From CAIUPE01 sp037131735 (GTDB lineage Bacteria; Pseudomonadota; Alphaproteobacteria; Rhizobiales; Beijerinckiaceae), in assembly GCA_037131735.1 (NCBI GenBank), contig JBAXQM010000001.1, positions 1 to 64,000 of the forward strand: a DNA stretch of 64,000 nucleotides, written 5' to 3'. Position 1 is the first letter of the stretch; the number at the start of each line of letters is the position of its first letter. Shown in pieces: positions 41,919 through 50,514 of this stretch. Under the pieces are notes generated by a model. That model made no database searches and was not told where the DNA came from. It saw only the letters and a program-made list of their open reading frames with translations. The translations under genes and the position numbers were made by a program.

Positions 41919-43280
41919 GTGCCATCCCGCGTTCCTCATTCAAAAGAGCCGTCATCACCGCATCCGGGCCTTGCCGCGCGGGCGCTTGCCGTGACGGCGA
42001 TTGACGATTTCATTACCAAAGGCCAACCGCTCGACGAAACGCTCGAGCGCTTATTCGAGACGCCTGCAGCGCGCGAGCTTCCCGATCGGGATCGCGGCCT
42101 TGTACGCGCGATCAGCATGGCCGCGATCCGTCGCCTCGGCACAATCGCGAAAGCCCTCGAGGCACGGGTCGAGCGTGGACTGCCAAACCATTCCGGCAAT
42201 TTGGAAGCGATCCTGATTTCAGGGGCCGCGCAGATTTTATTTCTCGGCGTTCCCGACCATGCGGCGGTCGATCTGTCGGTTCGCTTGGTTCAAGCCAATC
42301 CCGACGCGAAGCGTTTCACATCCTTGGCTAATGCGGTCATGCGCCGGATTGCGCGGGAAAAAGACGATATTCTCAAAGCCTCCGATCCGCTTTTAACCGA
42401 CACACCCGAATGGCTTGCGGCGCGATGGACCAAAGCTTACGGCGCAGAGAATGCGGCAAAGATTGCTGCAGCCTTTCGTACGGAACCCGCAATCGATGTC
42501 ACAGTGCGTGCTAATCCCGAACTCTGGGCAGAAAAACTGAATGCGAAGATTTTGCCTACGGGCTCGCTTCGTTTGCGCGATCGCACACCGGTGCGCACCT
42601 TGCCCGGATATGACGAGGGTGCCTTTTGGGTTCAAGACGCGGCAGCCGCTTTACCCGTGCGCTTGCTTAATCCGCAGCCTGGTGAAGTTATCGCCGATCT
42701 TTGCGCAGCGCCGGGTGGAAAGACCGCACAGCTCGCGCTTTCAGGAGCTCATGTTACCGCCGTTGATCGATCTGAAAAAAGATTGATCCGCCTTTCTGAA
42801 AATATGAAGCGCCTCGGTTTCACTGTTGATGTCGTGACGGCCGATGCGAGCCTATGGCGCGGCGGTCCTTTTGACGCCATCCTTGTCGATGCACCATGTA
42901 CAGCAACGGGAACAATCCGCCGCCATCCCGATGTTGCTTGGCTCAAAGCTGAGGAAGATCTTTCGAAACTCGCGCGTCTGCAACAACGACTACTTGATCA
43001 CAGCGCCGAGCTTTTGAAGCCGAGCGGTCGCTTGATTTATTGCACCTGTTCGCTCGAGCCTGAGGAAGGCGAGCTTCAGATCCGGGACTGCCTTGTCCGT
43101 AACCCGTCCTTAAAGCTCGTTCCCTTCGAGGCGGCAAAGCTTCCGTTTTTGGGGTCATCCCTTGCGTCGGCGATTACCCCTGAGGGCTATCTCAGAACTT
43201 TACCTTTCATGATGGATGATCCTGATCCGCGCCTTGCCGGTCTCGATGGATTTTTCGCCGCCCGGCTCAAAAAAGCCTGA
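41919..43280 (+). CDS. rsmB: RsmB/NOP-family 16S rRNA m5C methyltransferase
   Basis: The 453-residue protein starts with GTG after AAAGGA. An N-terminal NusB-like helical domain (about 20-160) is followed by a Rossmann methyltransferase with DLCAAPGGKTAQLAL, VDAPCTATGTIRRHPDV (first Cys) and LIYCTCSLEPEEGE (catalytic Cys). It probably makes m5C967 in 16S rRNA. The exact target site is inferred from the NusB domain. It is transcribed toward heparinase-like and purH. Confidence 0.93.
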   Translation: MPSRVPHSKEPSSPHPGLAARALAVTAIDDFITKGQPLDETLERLFETPAARELPDRDRGLVRAISMAAIRRLGTIAKALEARVERGLPNHSGNLEAILISGAAQILFLGVPDHAAVDLSVRLVQANPDAKRFTSLANAVMRRIAREKDDILKASDPLLTDTPEWLAARWTKAYGAENAAKIAAAFRTEPAIDVTVRANPELWAEKLNAKILPTGSLRLRDRTPVRTLPGYDEGAFWVQDAAAALPVRLLNPQPGEVIADLCAAPGGKTAQLALSGAHVTAVDRSEKRLIRLSENMKRLGFTVDVVTADASLWRGGPFDAILVDAPCTATGTIRRHPDVAWLKAEEDLSKLARLQQRLLDHSAELLKPSGRLIYCTCSLEPEEGELQIRDCLVRNPSLKLVPFEAAKLPFLGSSLASAITPEGYLRTLPFMMDDPDPRLAGLDGFFAARLKKA

Positions 43281-43399
43281 GCGCGAACCGGACCAGCTTT
43301 TCACAGACAATGCGCCTTGCTGAGGCCTCAATTTGGACCTTTGACGGCATTTGGGATAAGAATGCCAATAGTGAAGTCGATCAAGCGGGGTAAAGCCAT

Positions 43400-45112
43400 A
43401 TGACAAGCGAAAGACGCGGTGGCGTCGGACGCATGGCGAAATTTGCCCTGCGACGCGCTGCCGTCAAAGCCGTGTCCGGCTTGATCGCACCGTTTCGATG
43501 GTTGAGCTTTTCGCCTTTTGGCGGCCGGATCGAGCGCATTCTCATTGCGCCGCAAGATCTGCGAACAAGTGACCCTACAGCTGCGGGCGACATTTATTCC
43601 GGTTATTTTGCGTTTGCGGGAAAAATTCTCGCAACCGAAGGACAGTCGCCTTTCACGGCATTTCCCCCGTCGCGCGCATGGGCTGAAACGCTGAATGGCT
43701 TCGGATGGCTTCGCGATATTCGCGCTGCTGACACCGCACTATCGCGAGCCAATTCCCGCACTTTGGTCGATGACTGGATCAAGACGAATGGGCGGCCCAA
43801 TAGTTCTGAAGCCTGGTCGCAATCCGTTGTCTCGCGTCGGTTGATTTCGTGGATCAGCCATTCGCCCGTTATTCTTGATGGGGCAGACCGCGCTTTCTAT
43901 CGCCGCTTCATGATGTCGATCCGGCGGCAAGCGGCCTTTCTATGGAAAAGATCAAAAACATTCGGTATTCAAGCGGGACGCCTCGAAGCCGCTATTGCGC
44001 TAACGGCTGTTGCCCTTTGCACCAATTTGGGAATGGGCCGCAAACGCCGCGTCGTGAAACATCTTATCAAGCAATTGCAAAAAGAAATTCTATCTGATGG
44101 CGGTCACATCAGCCGTAATCCGCAAGTGCTGATCGATCTTCTCGCTGATCTCTTGCCCTTGAAACATTGTTTCCCGTCGAATGAATTTCCGCCACCGCCT
44201 GAGCTTCTCAATGCCATCGACCGTATGATGCCGATGGTACGATTATTTCGTCATGATGACGGCACAGTCGCACTGTTCAACGGTATGAGCACTACGCCGC
44301 CCGATACAATAGCCACACTTCTTGCCTATCAAGATGCACGCGCGGGCACAGCTGAGACCGCAGGGCCTTCTGGCTATCGGCGGCTCCATGGCGAAGACAC
44401 AATTCTGATCATTGATGTTGGCGGCCCGCCACCAGAAGCTTTTTCGCTAGCGGCCCATGCGGGATGCCTATCTTTCGAATTGTCGGATCGCGGGGAAAAG
44501 ATCATTTCGAATTGCGGCGCGCCCCCTGAAGGGCGAGACACACATCGCGCCTTAGCGCGCGCAACGGCGGCGCATTCGACGCTTGTGATTGATGATACGT
44601 CGACATGTCATTTCGCGCCTGTTGATCAAGACCGCTGGCCTGCCGGTGGTCCGGTGCTTGAAGGCCCGCGAATAGTCACGGCGTTACGGGAAAGCGATGA
44701 GGCGAGCGAGAAAATTACCGCCTCTCATGATGCTTACGCGCGTGAATTTGGTGTCATACATCGGCGGAGTCTGACGCTCGGTCGAGATGGCGGCTGGCTC
44801 ATCGGAGAAGATATGCTGGAACCGGCATCGAAGCGGCGCCCAATCAAAAAAAGGCCAATCACGCTTCGGTTTCATCTCCATCCCTCCATCCGCGTCAATG
44901 CGCAAGAGCCGGAAATTGTGAAGCTTGAATTACCCTCAGGTGCTCTTTGGACCTTCTCCTGCGAAAAGCCGGTGAGCGTTGAAGAAAGCATTCTATTTGC
45001 TTCACAGGACGGAATGCGACGCATGACCCAACTCGTAATCGCTGATACGTCTGACGTTGGTCGGATCAAATGGTCCCTCGTGCGCGAAGGAGGCGCCGTC
45101 GCCGCGCGGTGA
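43400..45112 (+). CDS. Heparinase II/III-family protein (COG5360)
   Basis: The 570-residue protein has an N-terminal alpha-helical toroid (RAWAETLNGFGWLRDI, RLISWISHSPVIL, IQAGRLEAAIALTAVAL) and a C-terminal beta-rich heparinase_II_III domain (GYRRLHGEDTILIIDVGGPP, AAHAGCLSFELSDRGEKIISNCG). No signal peptide is evident. The gene is conserved between rsmB and purH in Hyphomicrobiales, though its substrate is unknown; heparin itself is unlikely. Full length. Confidence 0.9.
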   Translation: MTSERRGGVGRMAKFALRRAAVKAVSGLIAPFRWLSFSPFGGRIERILIAPQDLRTSDPTAAGDIYSGYFAFAGKILATEGQSPFTAFPPSRAWAETLNGFGWLRDIRAADTALSRANSRTLVDDWIKTNGRPNSSEAWSQSVVSRRLISWISHSPVILDGADRAFYRRFMMSIRRQAAFLWKRSKTFGIQAGRLEAAIALTAVALCTNLGMGRKRRVVKHLIKQLQKEILSDGGHISRNPQVLIDLLADLLPLKHCFPSNEFPPPPELLNAIDRMMPMVRLFRHDDGTVALFNGMSTTPPDTIATLLAYQDARAGTAETAGPSGYRRLHGEDTILIIDVGGPPPEAFSLAAHAGCLSFELSDRGEKIISNCGAPPEGRDTHRALARATAAHSTLVIDDTSTCHFAPVDQDRWPAGGPVLEGPRIVTALRESDEASEKITASHDAYAREFGVIHRRSLTLGRDGGWLIGEDMLEPASKRRPIKKRPITLRFHLHPSIRVNAQEPEIVKLELPSGALWTFSCEKPVSVEESILFASQDGMRRMTQLVIADTSDVGRIKWSLVREGGAVAAR

Positions 45113-45139
45113 TCCTTAGCGCCATCTTCGTCTAAGGAC

Positions 45140-45174
45140 GCGGGTTACGATCGCCAAGAGATGTGCTAACCCGC
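45140..45174. other. 8-bp inverted repeat in the leader of purH
   Basis: GCGGGTTA and TAACCCGC pair perfectly across a 19-base loop, 55 bases upstream of the purH start. It may be an operator or a leader hairpin. It does not match a purine riboswitch core that I can recognise. Confidence 0.35.
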
Positions 45175-45228
45175 CTGTCCCGCCTCTGATTTAATAGCTC
45201 AATACCTTGGCCCCTCTTTTACTGATGT

Positions 45229-46830
45229 ATGATCGCCATGCCTAAAAATCTGCGCCGCGTCTCCCGCGCTCTTCTGTCCGTTTCTGATAAAGCGGGCCTT
45301 ATTGATTTCGCCAAAGCGCTCAACGCGCAAGGGGTTGAACTCCTTTCAACCGGCGGCACAGCCAAAGCGATTGCGGCCGCAGGCTTGCCTGTTCGCGATG
45401 TCTCTGACGTCACGGGATTTCCTGAGATGATGGATGGTCGCGTCAAGACGCTTCATCCGAAAATTCATGGCGGACTGCTCGGCATCCGCGGCAATCCTGA
45501 ACATGAAGCGGCCATGCTTGCGCATGGCATCGCACCCATCGATCTCCTCGTCGTTAATCTTTATCCGTTCGAGGAAACGCTCATGCGTTCAACGGACTAT
45601 GACACCTTGATCGAGAATATTGATATTGGTGGCCCCGCGATGATTAGAGGTGCTGCGAAAAATCATGGCGATGTGGCGGTGGTTGTAGATGTCGAAGATT
45701 ATGCGCTCATCATTCAAGAATTGAAATCAAATGAAGGTACAACGACACTCGCAACGCGTAAGGTGCTTGCGGCAAAAGCCTATGCGCGGACAGCGGCTTA
45801 TGATGCCGCAATTTCAAATTGGTTTTCTTCTGAACTCAAAAATGAAACGCCTGACTGGCGCGCGCTTGGTGGCAAGCAAATCGAAGTGATGCGATATGGT
45901 GAAAACCCGCATCAAAGTGCAGCCTTCTACAAAACAACTGAAAATCGATTTGGTCTTGCTACTGCTCGCCAATTGCAAGGCAAGCAACTTTCCTACAATA
46001 ATATCAATGATACCGATGCGGCTTTTGAATGTGTTGCAGAATTCAATCCGTCAACAACAGCTGCTGCCGTGATTGTCAAACATGCTAACCCTTGCGGTGT
46101 CGCAGTGGGCACATCTCTTCTCGATGCCTATCTGGCCGCGTTGCGGTGCGATCCCGTTTCCGCCTTTGGTGGCATTGTTGCCCTCAATCGCAAACTTGAT
46201 GCAGCGACGGCACAGGCTATTGTTGATATCTTCACCGAAGTCATCATTGCGCCTGATGCTGACGATGAAGCTATTGCTTTGATTGGTACCAAGAAGAATC
46301 TTCGTCTATTGGTCACGGGCGGGTTACCTGATCCACGCGTGGCGGGACTTCAACTCAAAACGGTTGCGGGCGGCTTTCTCGCACAAGCCCGCGATAATGC
46401 CGTTGTCGATGACATGGTTTTGAAAGTGGTCACCAAGCGGGCGCCGACAGAAAAAGAATTTGCTGATTTACGCTTCGCCTTCCGCGTTGCCAAACATGTG
46501 AAATCGAATGCAATTGTCTATGCCAAAAATGGCGCGACCGTGGGCATTGGCGCGGGCCAGATGAGCCGCATTGATTCCGCGCGCATCGCCGCTTGGAAGG
46601 CCGAAGACGCGGCTAAACTGGCCCATGAACCCGAAAGCATGACGATTGGATCAGTCGTCGCCTCTGATGCGTTCTTCCCCTTTGCGGACGGGCTAATCGC
46701 CACGGCGAAAGCAGGAGCGACCGCCATAATCCAGCCAGGCGGGTCCTTGCGCGATGACGAAGTTATTGCTGCCGCGGATGCCCATGGACTCGCAATGGTC
46801 TTTACGGGCACCCGTCACTTCAGGCATTAA
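45229..46830 (+). CDS. purH: AICAR transformylase / IMP cyclohydrolase
   Basis: The 533-residue bifunctional enzyme has an N-terminal IMP cyclohydrolase domain (ALLSVSDKAGLIDFAKAL, VKTLHPKIHGGLLGIRG, NIDIGGPAMIRGAAKNH). The C-terminal transformylase has MRYGENPHQSAAFY, AAAVIVKHANPCGVAVG (active Lys-His) and DAFFPFADGL. It makes the last two steps of IMP synthesis. ATG at 45229 and 45238 are both possible. ccmC starts six bases after the stop. Confidence 0.97.
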   Translation: MIAMPKNLRRVSRALLSVSDKAGLIDFAKALNAQGVELLSTGGTAKAIAAAGLPVRDVSDVTGFPEMMDGRVKTLHPKIHGGLLGIRGNPEHEAAMLAHGIAPIDLLVVNLYPFEETLMRSTDYDTLIENIDIGGPAMIRGAAKNHGDVAVVVDVEDYALIIQELKSNEGTTTLATRKVLAAKAYARTAAYDAAISNWFSSELKNETPDWRALGGKQIEVMRYGENPHQSAAFYKTTENRFGLATARQLQGKQLSYNNINDTDAAFECVAEFNPSTTAAAVIVKHANPCGVAVGTSLLDAYLAALRCDPVSAFGGIVALNRKLDAATAQAIVDIFTEVIIAPDADDEAIALIGTKKNLRLLVTGGLPDPRVAGLQLKTVAGGFLAQARDNAVVDDMVLKVVTKRAPTEKEFADLRFAFRVAKHVKSNAIVYAKNGATVGIGAGQMSRIDSARIAAWKAEDAAKLAHEPESMTIGSVVASDAFFPFADGLIATAKAGATAIIQPGGSLRDDEVIAAADAHGLAMVFTGTRHFRH

Positions 46831-46836
46831 TAGCCC

Positions 46837-47574
46837 ATGTCTCTTCTCACTTACGCCAATCCGCAGCGCTTTCTCCGCTTTCTGCATTACGCGCTTATTC
46901 CCGTCCTTGTGATCGGCGCGCTGACCAGCGCGGTTGGTCTCTATGCAGCCTTTGCCTTCGCGCCCGCAGACTACCAGCAGGGTGAGACGGTACGGATCAT
47001 GTATATCCATGTGCCTGCCGCATGGCTCTCCATGGCGTGCTATGGGCTGATGGCCCTCTCTTCAATCGGTACGCTTGTGTGGCGTCATCCGCTGGCTGAT
47101 GTCTCTGCGCGCGCGATGGTTCCGATTGGTGCCTGTTTTACAATTATATGTCTCGTCACCGGTTCGCTGTGGGGCCGGCCCATGTGGGGGACTTGGTGGG
47201 TGTGGGATGCACGGCTGACATCGGTTCTTGTTCTCTTCTTGATCTATTGTGGCATTCTCGCGCTATGGAATGCGTTTGAAGATCCGGCGCGCGCGGGACG
47301 TGCTGCCGCCGTGATGACGCTCGTCGGCGCGATCAATCTTCCGATCGTAAAATTCTCGGTTGATTGGTGGAATACACTCCATCAGCCTGCAAGCGTATTT
47401 CGCATGGGCGGACCGACCATTGATAAATCGATGTTGTGGCCTTTGTTTCTTGTCGCCATCGGCATGACAATCTTCATGATCGGCCTTCATCTTGCGGGTA
47501 TGCGGAATGAAATTCTGCAACGTCGGTTGCGCACGATGAGACTCATGGCCGCGAGTGGAGGCGATCATGGTTGA
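46837..47574 (+). CDS. ccmC: Cytochrome c maturation haem protein CcmC
   Basis: The 245-residue protein has six membrane helices. The tryptophan-rich motif GRPMWGTWWVWDARLTS lies at about 110-126, and the haem-ligand His residues are in IMYIHVPAAWLSM and DWWNTLHQPAS. CcmC loads haem on CcmE in the periplasm. In many relatives ccmA and ccmB lie just upstream; here purH does, so ccmAB must be elsewhere if present. ccmD overlaps its end by eight bases. Confidence 0.95.
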   Translation: MSLLTYANPQRFLRFLHYALIPVLVIGALTSAVGLYAAFAFAPADYQQGETVRIMYIHVPAAWLSMACYGLMALSSIGTLVWRHPLADVSARAMVPIGACFTIICLVTGSLWGRPMWGTWWVWDARLTSVLVLFLIYCGILALWNAFEDPARAGRAAAVMTLVGAINLPIVKFSVDWWNTLHQPASVFRMGGPTIDKSMLWPLFLVAIGMTIFMIGLHLAGMRNEILQRRLRTMRLMAASGGDHG

Positions 47575-47737
47575 TGATCCGCATTTCGGATATATTTTCG
47601 CGGCGTTTCTGGTGGCGGGTCTTGTTGTGCTCGGCCTTTCACTTTCGATCTGGTTCGATTATCGCCGTGTAACCCGCGACCTGATCACTCTTGAACAAGC
47701 CGGTACGCGTCGTCGTTCCGACGGAGACAGAGGATGA
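47567..47737 (+). CDS. ccmD: Haem exporter protein CcmD
   Basis: The 56-residue protein has one membrane helix (IFAAFLVAGLVVLGLSLSIW) followed by a basic, cytoplasmic end with FDYRRVTRDL, typical of CcmD. It helps release holo-CcmE from CcmABC. ATG at 47567 follows GGAGG by six bases and lies inside the ccmC end. A start at 47555 is in frame but less likely. ccmG overlaps its end. Confidence 0.9.
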   Translation: MVDDPHFGYIFAAFLVAGLVVLGLSLSIWFDYRRVTRDLITLEQAGTRRRSDGDRG

Positions 47738-48309
47738 GTGACGAAGTGCCGTCACGCGCGAAATGGCTCATTCTTCCTGTTGTGATTTTTGGAGCGCTCT
47801 CGATTCTGTTCGCCGTTCAACTTCTGCGCGAACCGAAAACCACTCTGCCCTCAACCATGATCGGCAAAGCGGCACCTGATTTCACGCTTCCCCCCTTAGC
47901 TGGCATTGCGCGCGATGGTGTGCCCCTGCCGGGTTTAAGCAAAGCTGATCTCACAGGGCCCGTGACACTTGTGAACATCTTTGCCTCTTGGTGCGCCCCT
48001 TGTCGCGAAGAACATCCGAAGCTTCTCGAGCTTTCAAAAGACGCGCGTATCAAACTCGTGGGGATCAATTACAAAGATGAGCCTGATAATGCACGTCGCT
48101 TTCTTGGCGCGTTAGGCAATCCCTATGTGGCCATTGGAACCGATCAAGCAGGGCGCGCTGCCATTGAGTGGGGGGTATACGGCGTGCCTGAAACTTTTGT
48201 GATCAGCCGCACAGGAAACATTGCTTATAAACATGTAGGCCCGATAACCGATGAAGCGCTGAGAGGCGCCCTCGGCGAAGCGATCACAAAAGCAGTAAGC
48301 GAAAATTAA
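47734..48309 (+). CDS. ccmG: Thiol:disulfide interchange protein CcmG/DsbE
   Basis: The 191-residue protein is membrane-anchored at about 11-30. The thioredoxin-like domain has the redox site NIFASWCAPCREEHPKL (WCAPC) and cis-Pro region WGVYGVPETFVI. It reduces apocytochrome c for haem attachment in the periplasm. It overlaps ccmD by four bases, completing a C-D-G trio. CycY is another name for it. Confidence 0.95.
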   Translation: MSDEVPSRAKWLILPVVIFGALSILFAVQLLREPKTTLPSTMIGKAAPDFTLPPLAGIARDGVPLPGLSKADLTGPVTLVNIFASWCAPCREEHPKLLELSKDARIKLVGINYKDEPDNARRFLGALGNPYVAIGTDQAGRAAIEWGVYGVPETFVISRTGNIAYKHVGPITDEALRGALGEAITKAVSEN

Positions 48310-48315
48310 ATCGTA

Positions 48316-48921
48316 TTACGTTTTTGGTTGCGCACTGCTCGCCTCATTTTCTTCTTCAGTCTTGATTTCATGACGCATCATCAGAGGCGTTTGAGCCATT
48401 GCAAAGGCGATAGTAAGAAGTGTTGCACCGAAGACTTTGAACTTGATCCAATATTCAGGAAAAAATAGCCGCACCACTTCATTAAGAGCCGCAAGAACAA
48501 AGAAGAATAAGCTCCAGCGCAGACTTAAAATTTTCCACCCCTCTTCCGTCAAGCTCATCGCGGTGCCGAGCACCGCTGATAAAAGCGGCTTTCCAAAAAA
48601 GAGTCCGCCCAACAAAACGCTCCCAAACAAAAGATAGATGATTGTGGGCTTGATCCGGAAAAATGTCTCGTCATGAAGATAAAGAGTAAGGCCGCCAAAA
48701 ACACCAACGATCACGGCAGACACAATCGACATGATCGGCAAATGCCGCGTCAGCGCAAAAGATACGGCCATCGATAAAAAGAGCGCGGCCATAAAAGCGG
48801 CCGTGGCGATAAAAAAATCAAAAAACGTCGTACCAATAAAAAAGACGGCCAGAGGTCCCAATTCAAGCCCAAGTTTCAAACCGGGGTGAAGTGTCCGCGT
48901 CTGGCTTGGCGCTTCGGTCAT
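48316..48921 (-). CDS. Inner-membrane septation protein A (YciB/IspZ)
   Basis: The 201-residue protein has five or six membrane helices. KLGLELGPLAVFFIGTTFF near the start, KPTIIYLLFGSVLLGGLFFGKPLL and LNEVVRLFFPEYWIKFKVFGA match the YciB/IspZ family. It is linked to septation and envelope integrity in enterobacteria. It converges with ccmG, with a gap of six bases. AAAGAGGAC precedes the ATG. Confidence 0.93.
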   Translation of the reverse strand: MTEAPSQTRTLHPGLKLGLELGPLAVFFIGTTFFDFFIATAAFMAALFLSMAVSFALTRHLPIMSIVSAVIVGVFGGLTLYLHDETFFRIKPTIIYLLFGSVLLGGLFFGKPLLSAVLGTAMSLTEEGWKILSLRWSLFFFVLAALNEVVRLFFPEYWIKFKVFGATLLTIAFAMAQTPLMMRHEIKTEEENEASSAQPKT

Positions 48922-49059
48922 GCTTCGATGTCCTCTTTGAAAGTTTACTCCAGACCTTGTCAGATCGATTAAGCTCGGCCAGTGTCCGGATCACTTTATC
49001 GACCTGAGGCTTTTGCCTGAAAGTGCAAAAAAAGAGAAGCGTTTCTGAGGAGTAAAACG

Positions 49060-49764
49060 GTGGCCCTGTCTTATGTATTTCCAGCTCCCCTTCATCCCGC
49101 CTTACCTATTGTCGGAACAGATGCGCTTTTTCCCGTGCGCCGGATCTTTTGCATTGGTCGAAACTATGCGGCTCATGCGCGCGAGATGGGTGGTGACCCG
49201 ACGCGCGAACCACCTTTCTTTTTTCAAAAAGCCGCCGACACAATTCAGATCTGTCCACCGGGAACAATCGTGGATCACCCCTATCCGCCCATGACGTCAA
49301 ATTACCATTTTGAAGCGGAAATGGTGGTCACGTTGCACAAGGGGGGGCGTGAGATCAAAGAAACCGATGCTCTTGCACATGTTTTTGGTTATGCCGTCGG
49401 TCTCGATATGACACGGCGTGATCGTCAAGACGAAGCAAAAGCGCAAAAGCGTCCGTGGGAAATTGCGAAAAGTGCCGATCTGTCCGCACCCATCGGCCCG
49501 CTTCATCCCATGTCATCAATCGGCCATCCGCATAAAGGCGCTATCAAGCTGAGTGTGAATGGTATCGTCAAACAGGATGCTGATCTCACCGACATGATTT
49601 GGTCAGTCGCTGAGCAGATTTCTATTCTCTCAACTTATTTCGAATTAAAGCCGGGCGATTTAATTTTTTCCGGAACGCCTGAAGGTGTGGGTGCCGTAAC
49701 ACGCGGCGATCATATGAATGTATCAATTGCCGGTCTCGGTCACATTGATCTTCGTGTCGTGTGA
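49060..49764 (+). CDS. Fumarylacetoacetate hydrolase-family protein
   Basis: The 234-residue protein starts with GTG after GAGGAG. It has the FAH core: FCIGRNYAAHAREMGGDP, PFFFQKAADTI, the metal-binding EAEMVVTL, GYAVGLDMTRRDRQ, and LIFSGTPEGVGAVTRGD. It most resembles fumarylpyruvate or acylpyruvate hydrolases. No aromatic-degradation genes are close, so the substrate is open. Confidence 0.92.
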   Translation: MALSYVFPAPLHPALPIVGTDALFPVRRIFCIGRNYAAHAREMGGDPTREPPFFFQKAADTIQICPPGTIVDHPYPPMTSNYHFEAEMVVTLHKGGREIKETDALAHVFGYAVGLDMTRRDRQDEAKAQKRPWEIAKSADLSAPIGPLHPMSSIGHPHKGAIKLSVNGIVKQDADLTDMIWSVAEQISILSTYFELKPGDLIFSGTPEGVGAVTRGDHMNVSIAGLGHIDLRVV

Positions 49765-49769
49765 CGACT

Positions 49770-50420
49770 CTATCGACCTTGTGTGAGAACGAGTTTCAAC
49801 GCAAAGGCCGACATGATGCCGGCCATGCTATAATCAAAATAGCGCATCGCACGGGGCGATGATTGCATAAAGCCGGTCACGCGTTCGGCAACGAGAACAA
49901 TTAAGGCATTGGTCGGAATACCGATCAATAAAAATAAAATGCCGAGAAACAAAAGTTTACCTGACGCATGCGGATCGCCTGCATCAATAAACTGAGGAAG
50001 AAATGTTACAAAAAATACGATGACTTTAGGGTTCGTGAGGTTGATCCCCACGCCTGTAAGAATTGTCGCGCGAATCGATTGCTGCGGCACGCCCTCGCGA
50101 TCCACGGAGAAGGCTGAGCCATGGCGCAAGGCGCCATAAGCGAGCCACAAGAGATACAGCCCCCCAACAATTTTCAAAATCAGAAAGGCCGTGGCACTTG
50201 CCGCAAGAAGGGCTGAAAGGCCAAAGGCCGCCAATGTCATATGTACAACCATACCAGCAGATGCGCCGAGCATCGCGGCAAAGCCCATCGCACGCCCACC
50301 CGTCACCGTGCGCGATAAAAACAGCGCCATATCGGGCCCCGGCGTAATGGCGAGCGCAAAGCTTGCCAATGAGAATCCGAGAATTGTGCCGATTGAGGGA
50401 ATGAAATCAAAGTACATCAT
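49770..50420 (-). CDS. LysE/RhtB-family amino-acid exporter
   Basis: The 216-residue protein has six helices. The family motif near the start is LAITPGPDMALFLSRTVTGGR and continues GFAAMLGASAGMVVH; NLTNPKVIVFFVTFLPQF is also diagnostic. It exports amino acids or derivatives from the cytoplasm; the substrate is unknown. It converges with the FAH gene with five bases between. Confidence 0.93.
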   Translation of the reverse strand: MMYFDFIPSIGTILGFSLASFALAITPGPDMALFLSRTVTGGRAMGFAAMLGASAGMVVHMTLAAFGLSALLAASATAFLILKIVGGLYLLWLAYGALRHGSAFSVDREGVPQQSIRATILTGVGINLTNPKVIVFFVTFLPQFIDAGDPHASGKLLFLGILFLLIGIPTNALIVLVAERVTGFMQSSPRAMRYFDYSMAGIMSAFALKLVLTQGR

Positions 50421-50514
50421 ACAAGCCTAACAGAAAAAGCGCGCGACCCACTCTAAGGCCGCGTGCTCTTCCCTGTAAATCCGAAACCGATGATTGAATG
50501 GATAATGCTTGAGA

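Noticed and set aside
41919..43280. Annotating the heparinase-like neighbour and rsmB as a polysaccharide-degradation operon
   Set aside because: rsmB is an rRNA methyltransferase and the order rsmB-heparinase-purH is a conserved housekeeping neighbourhood.
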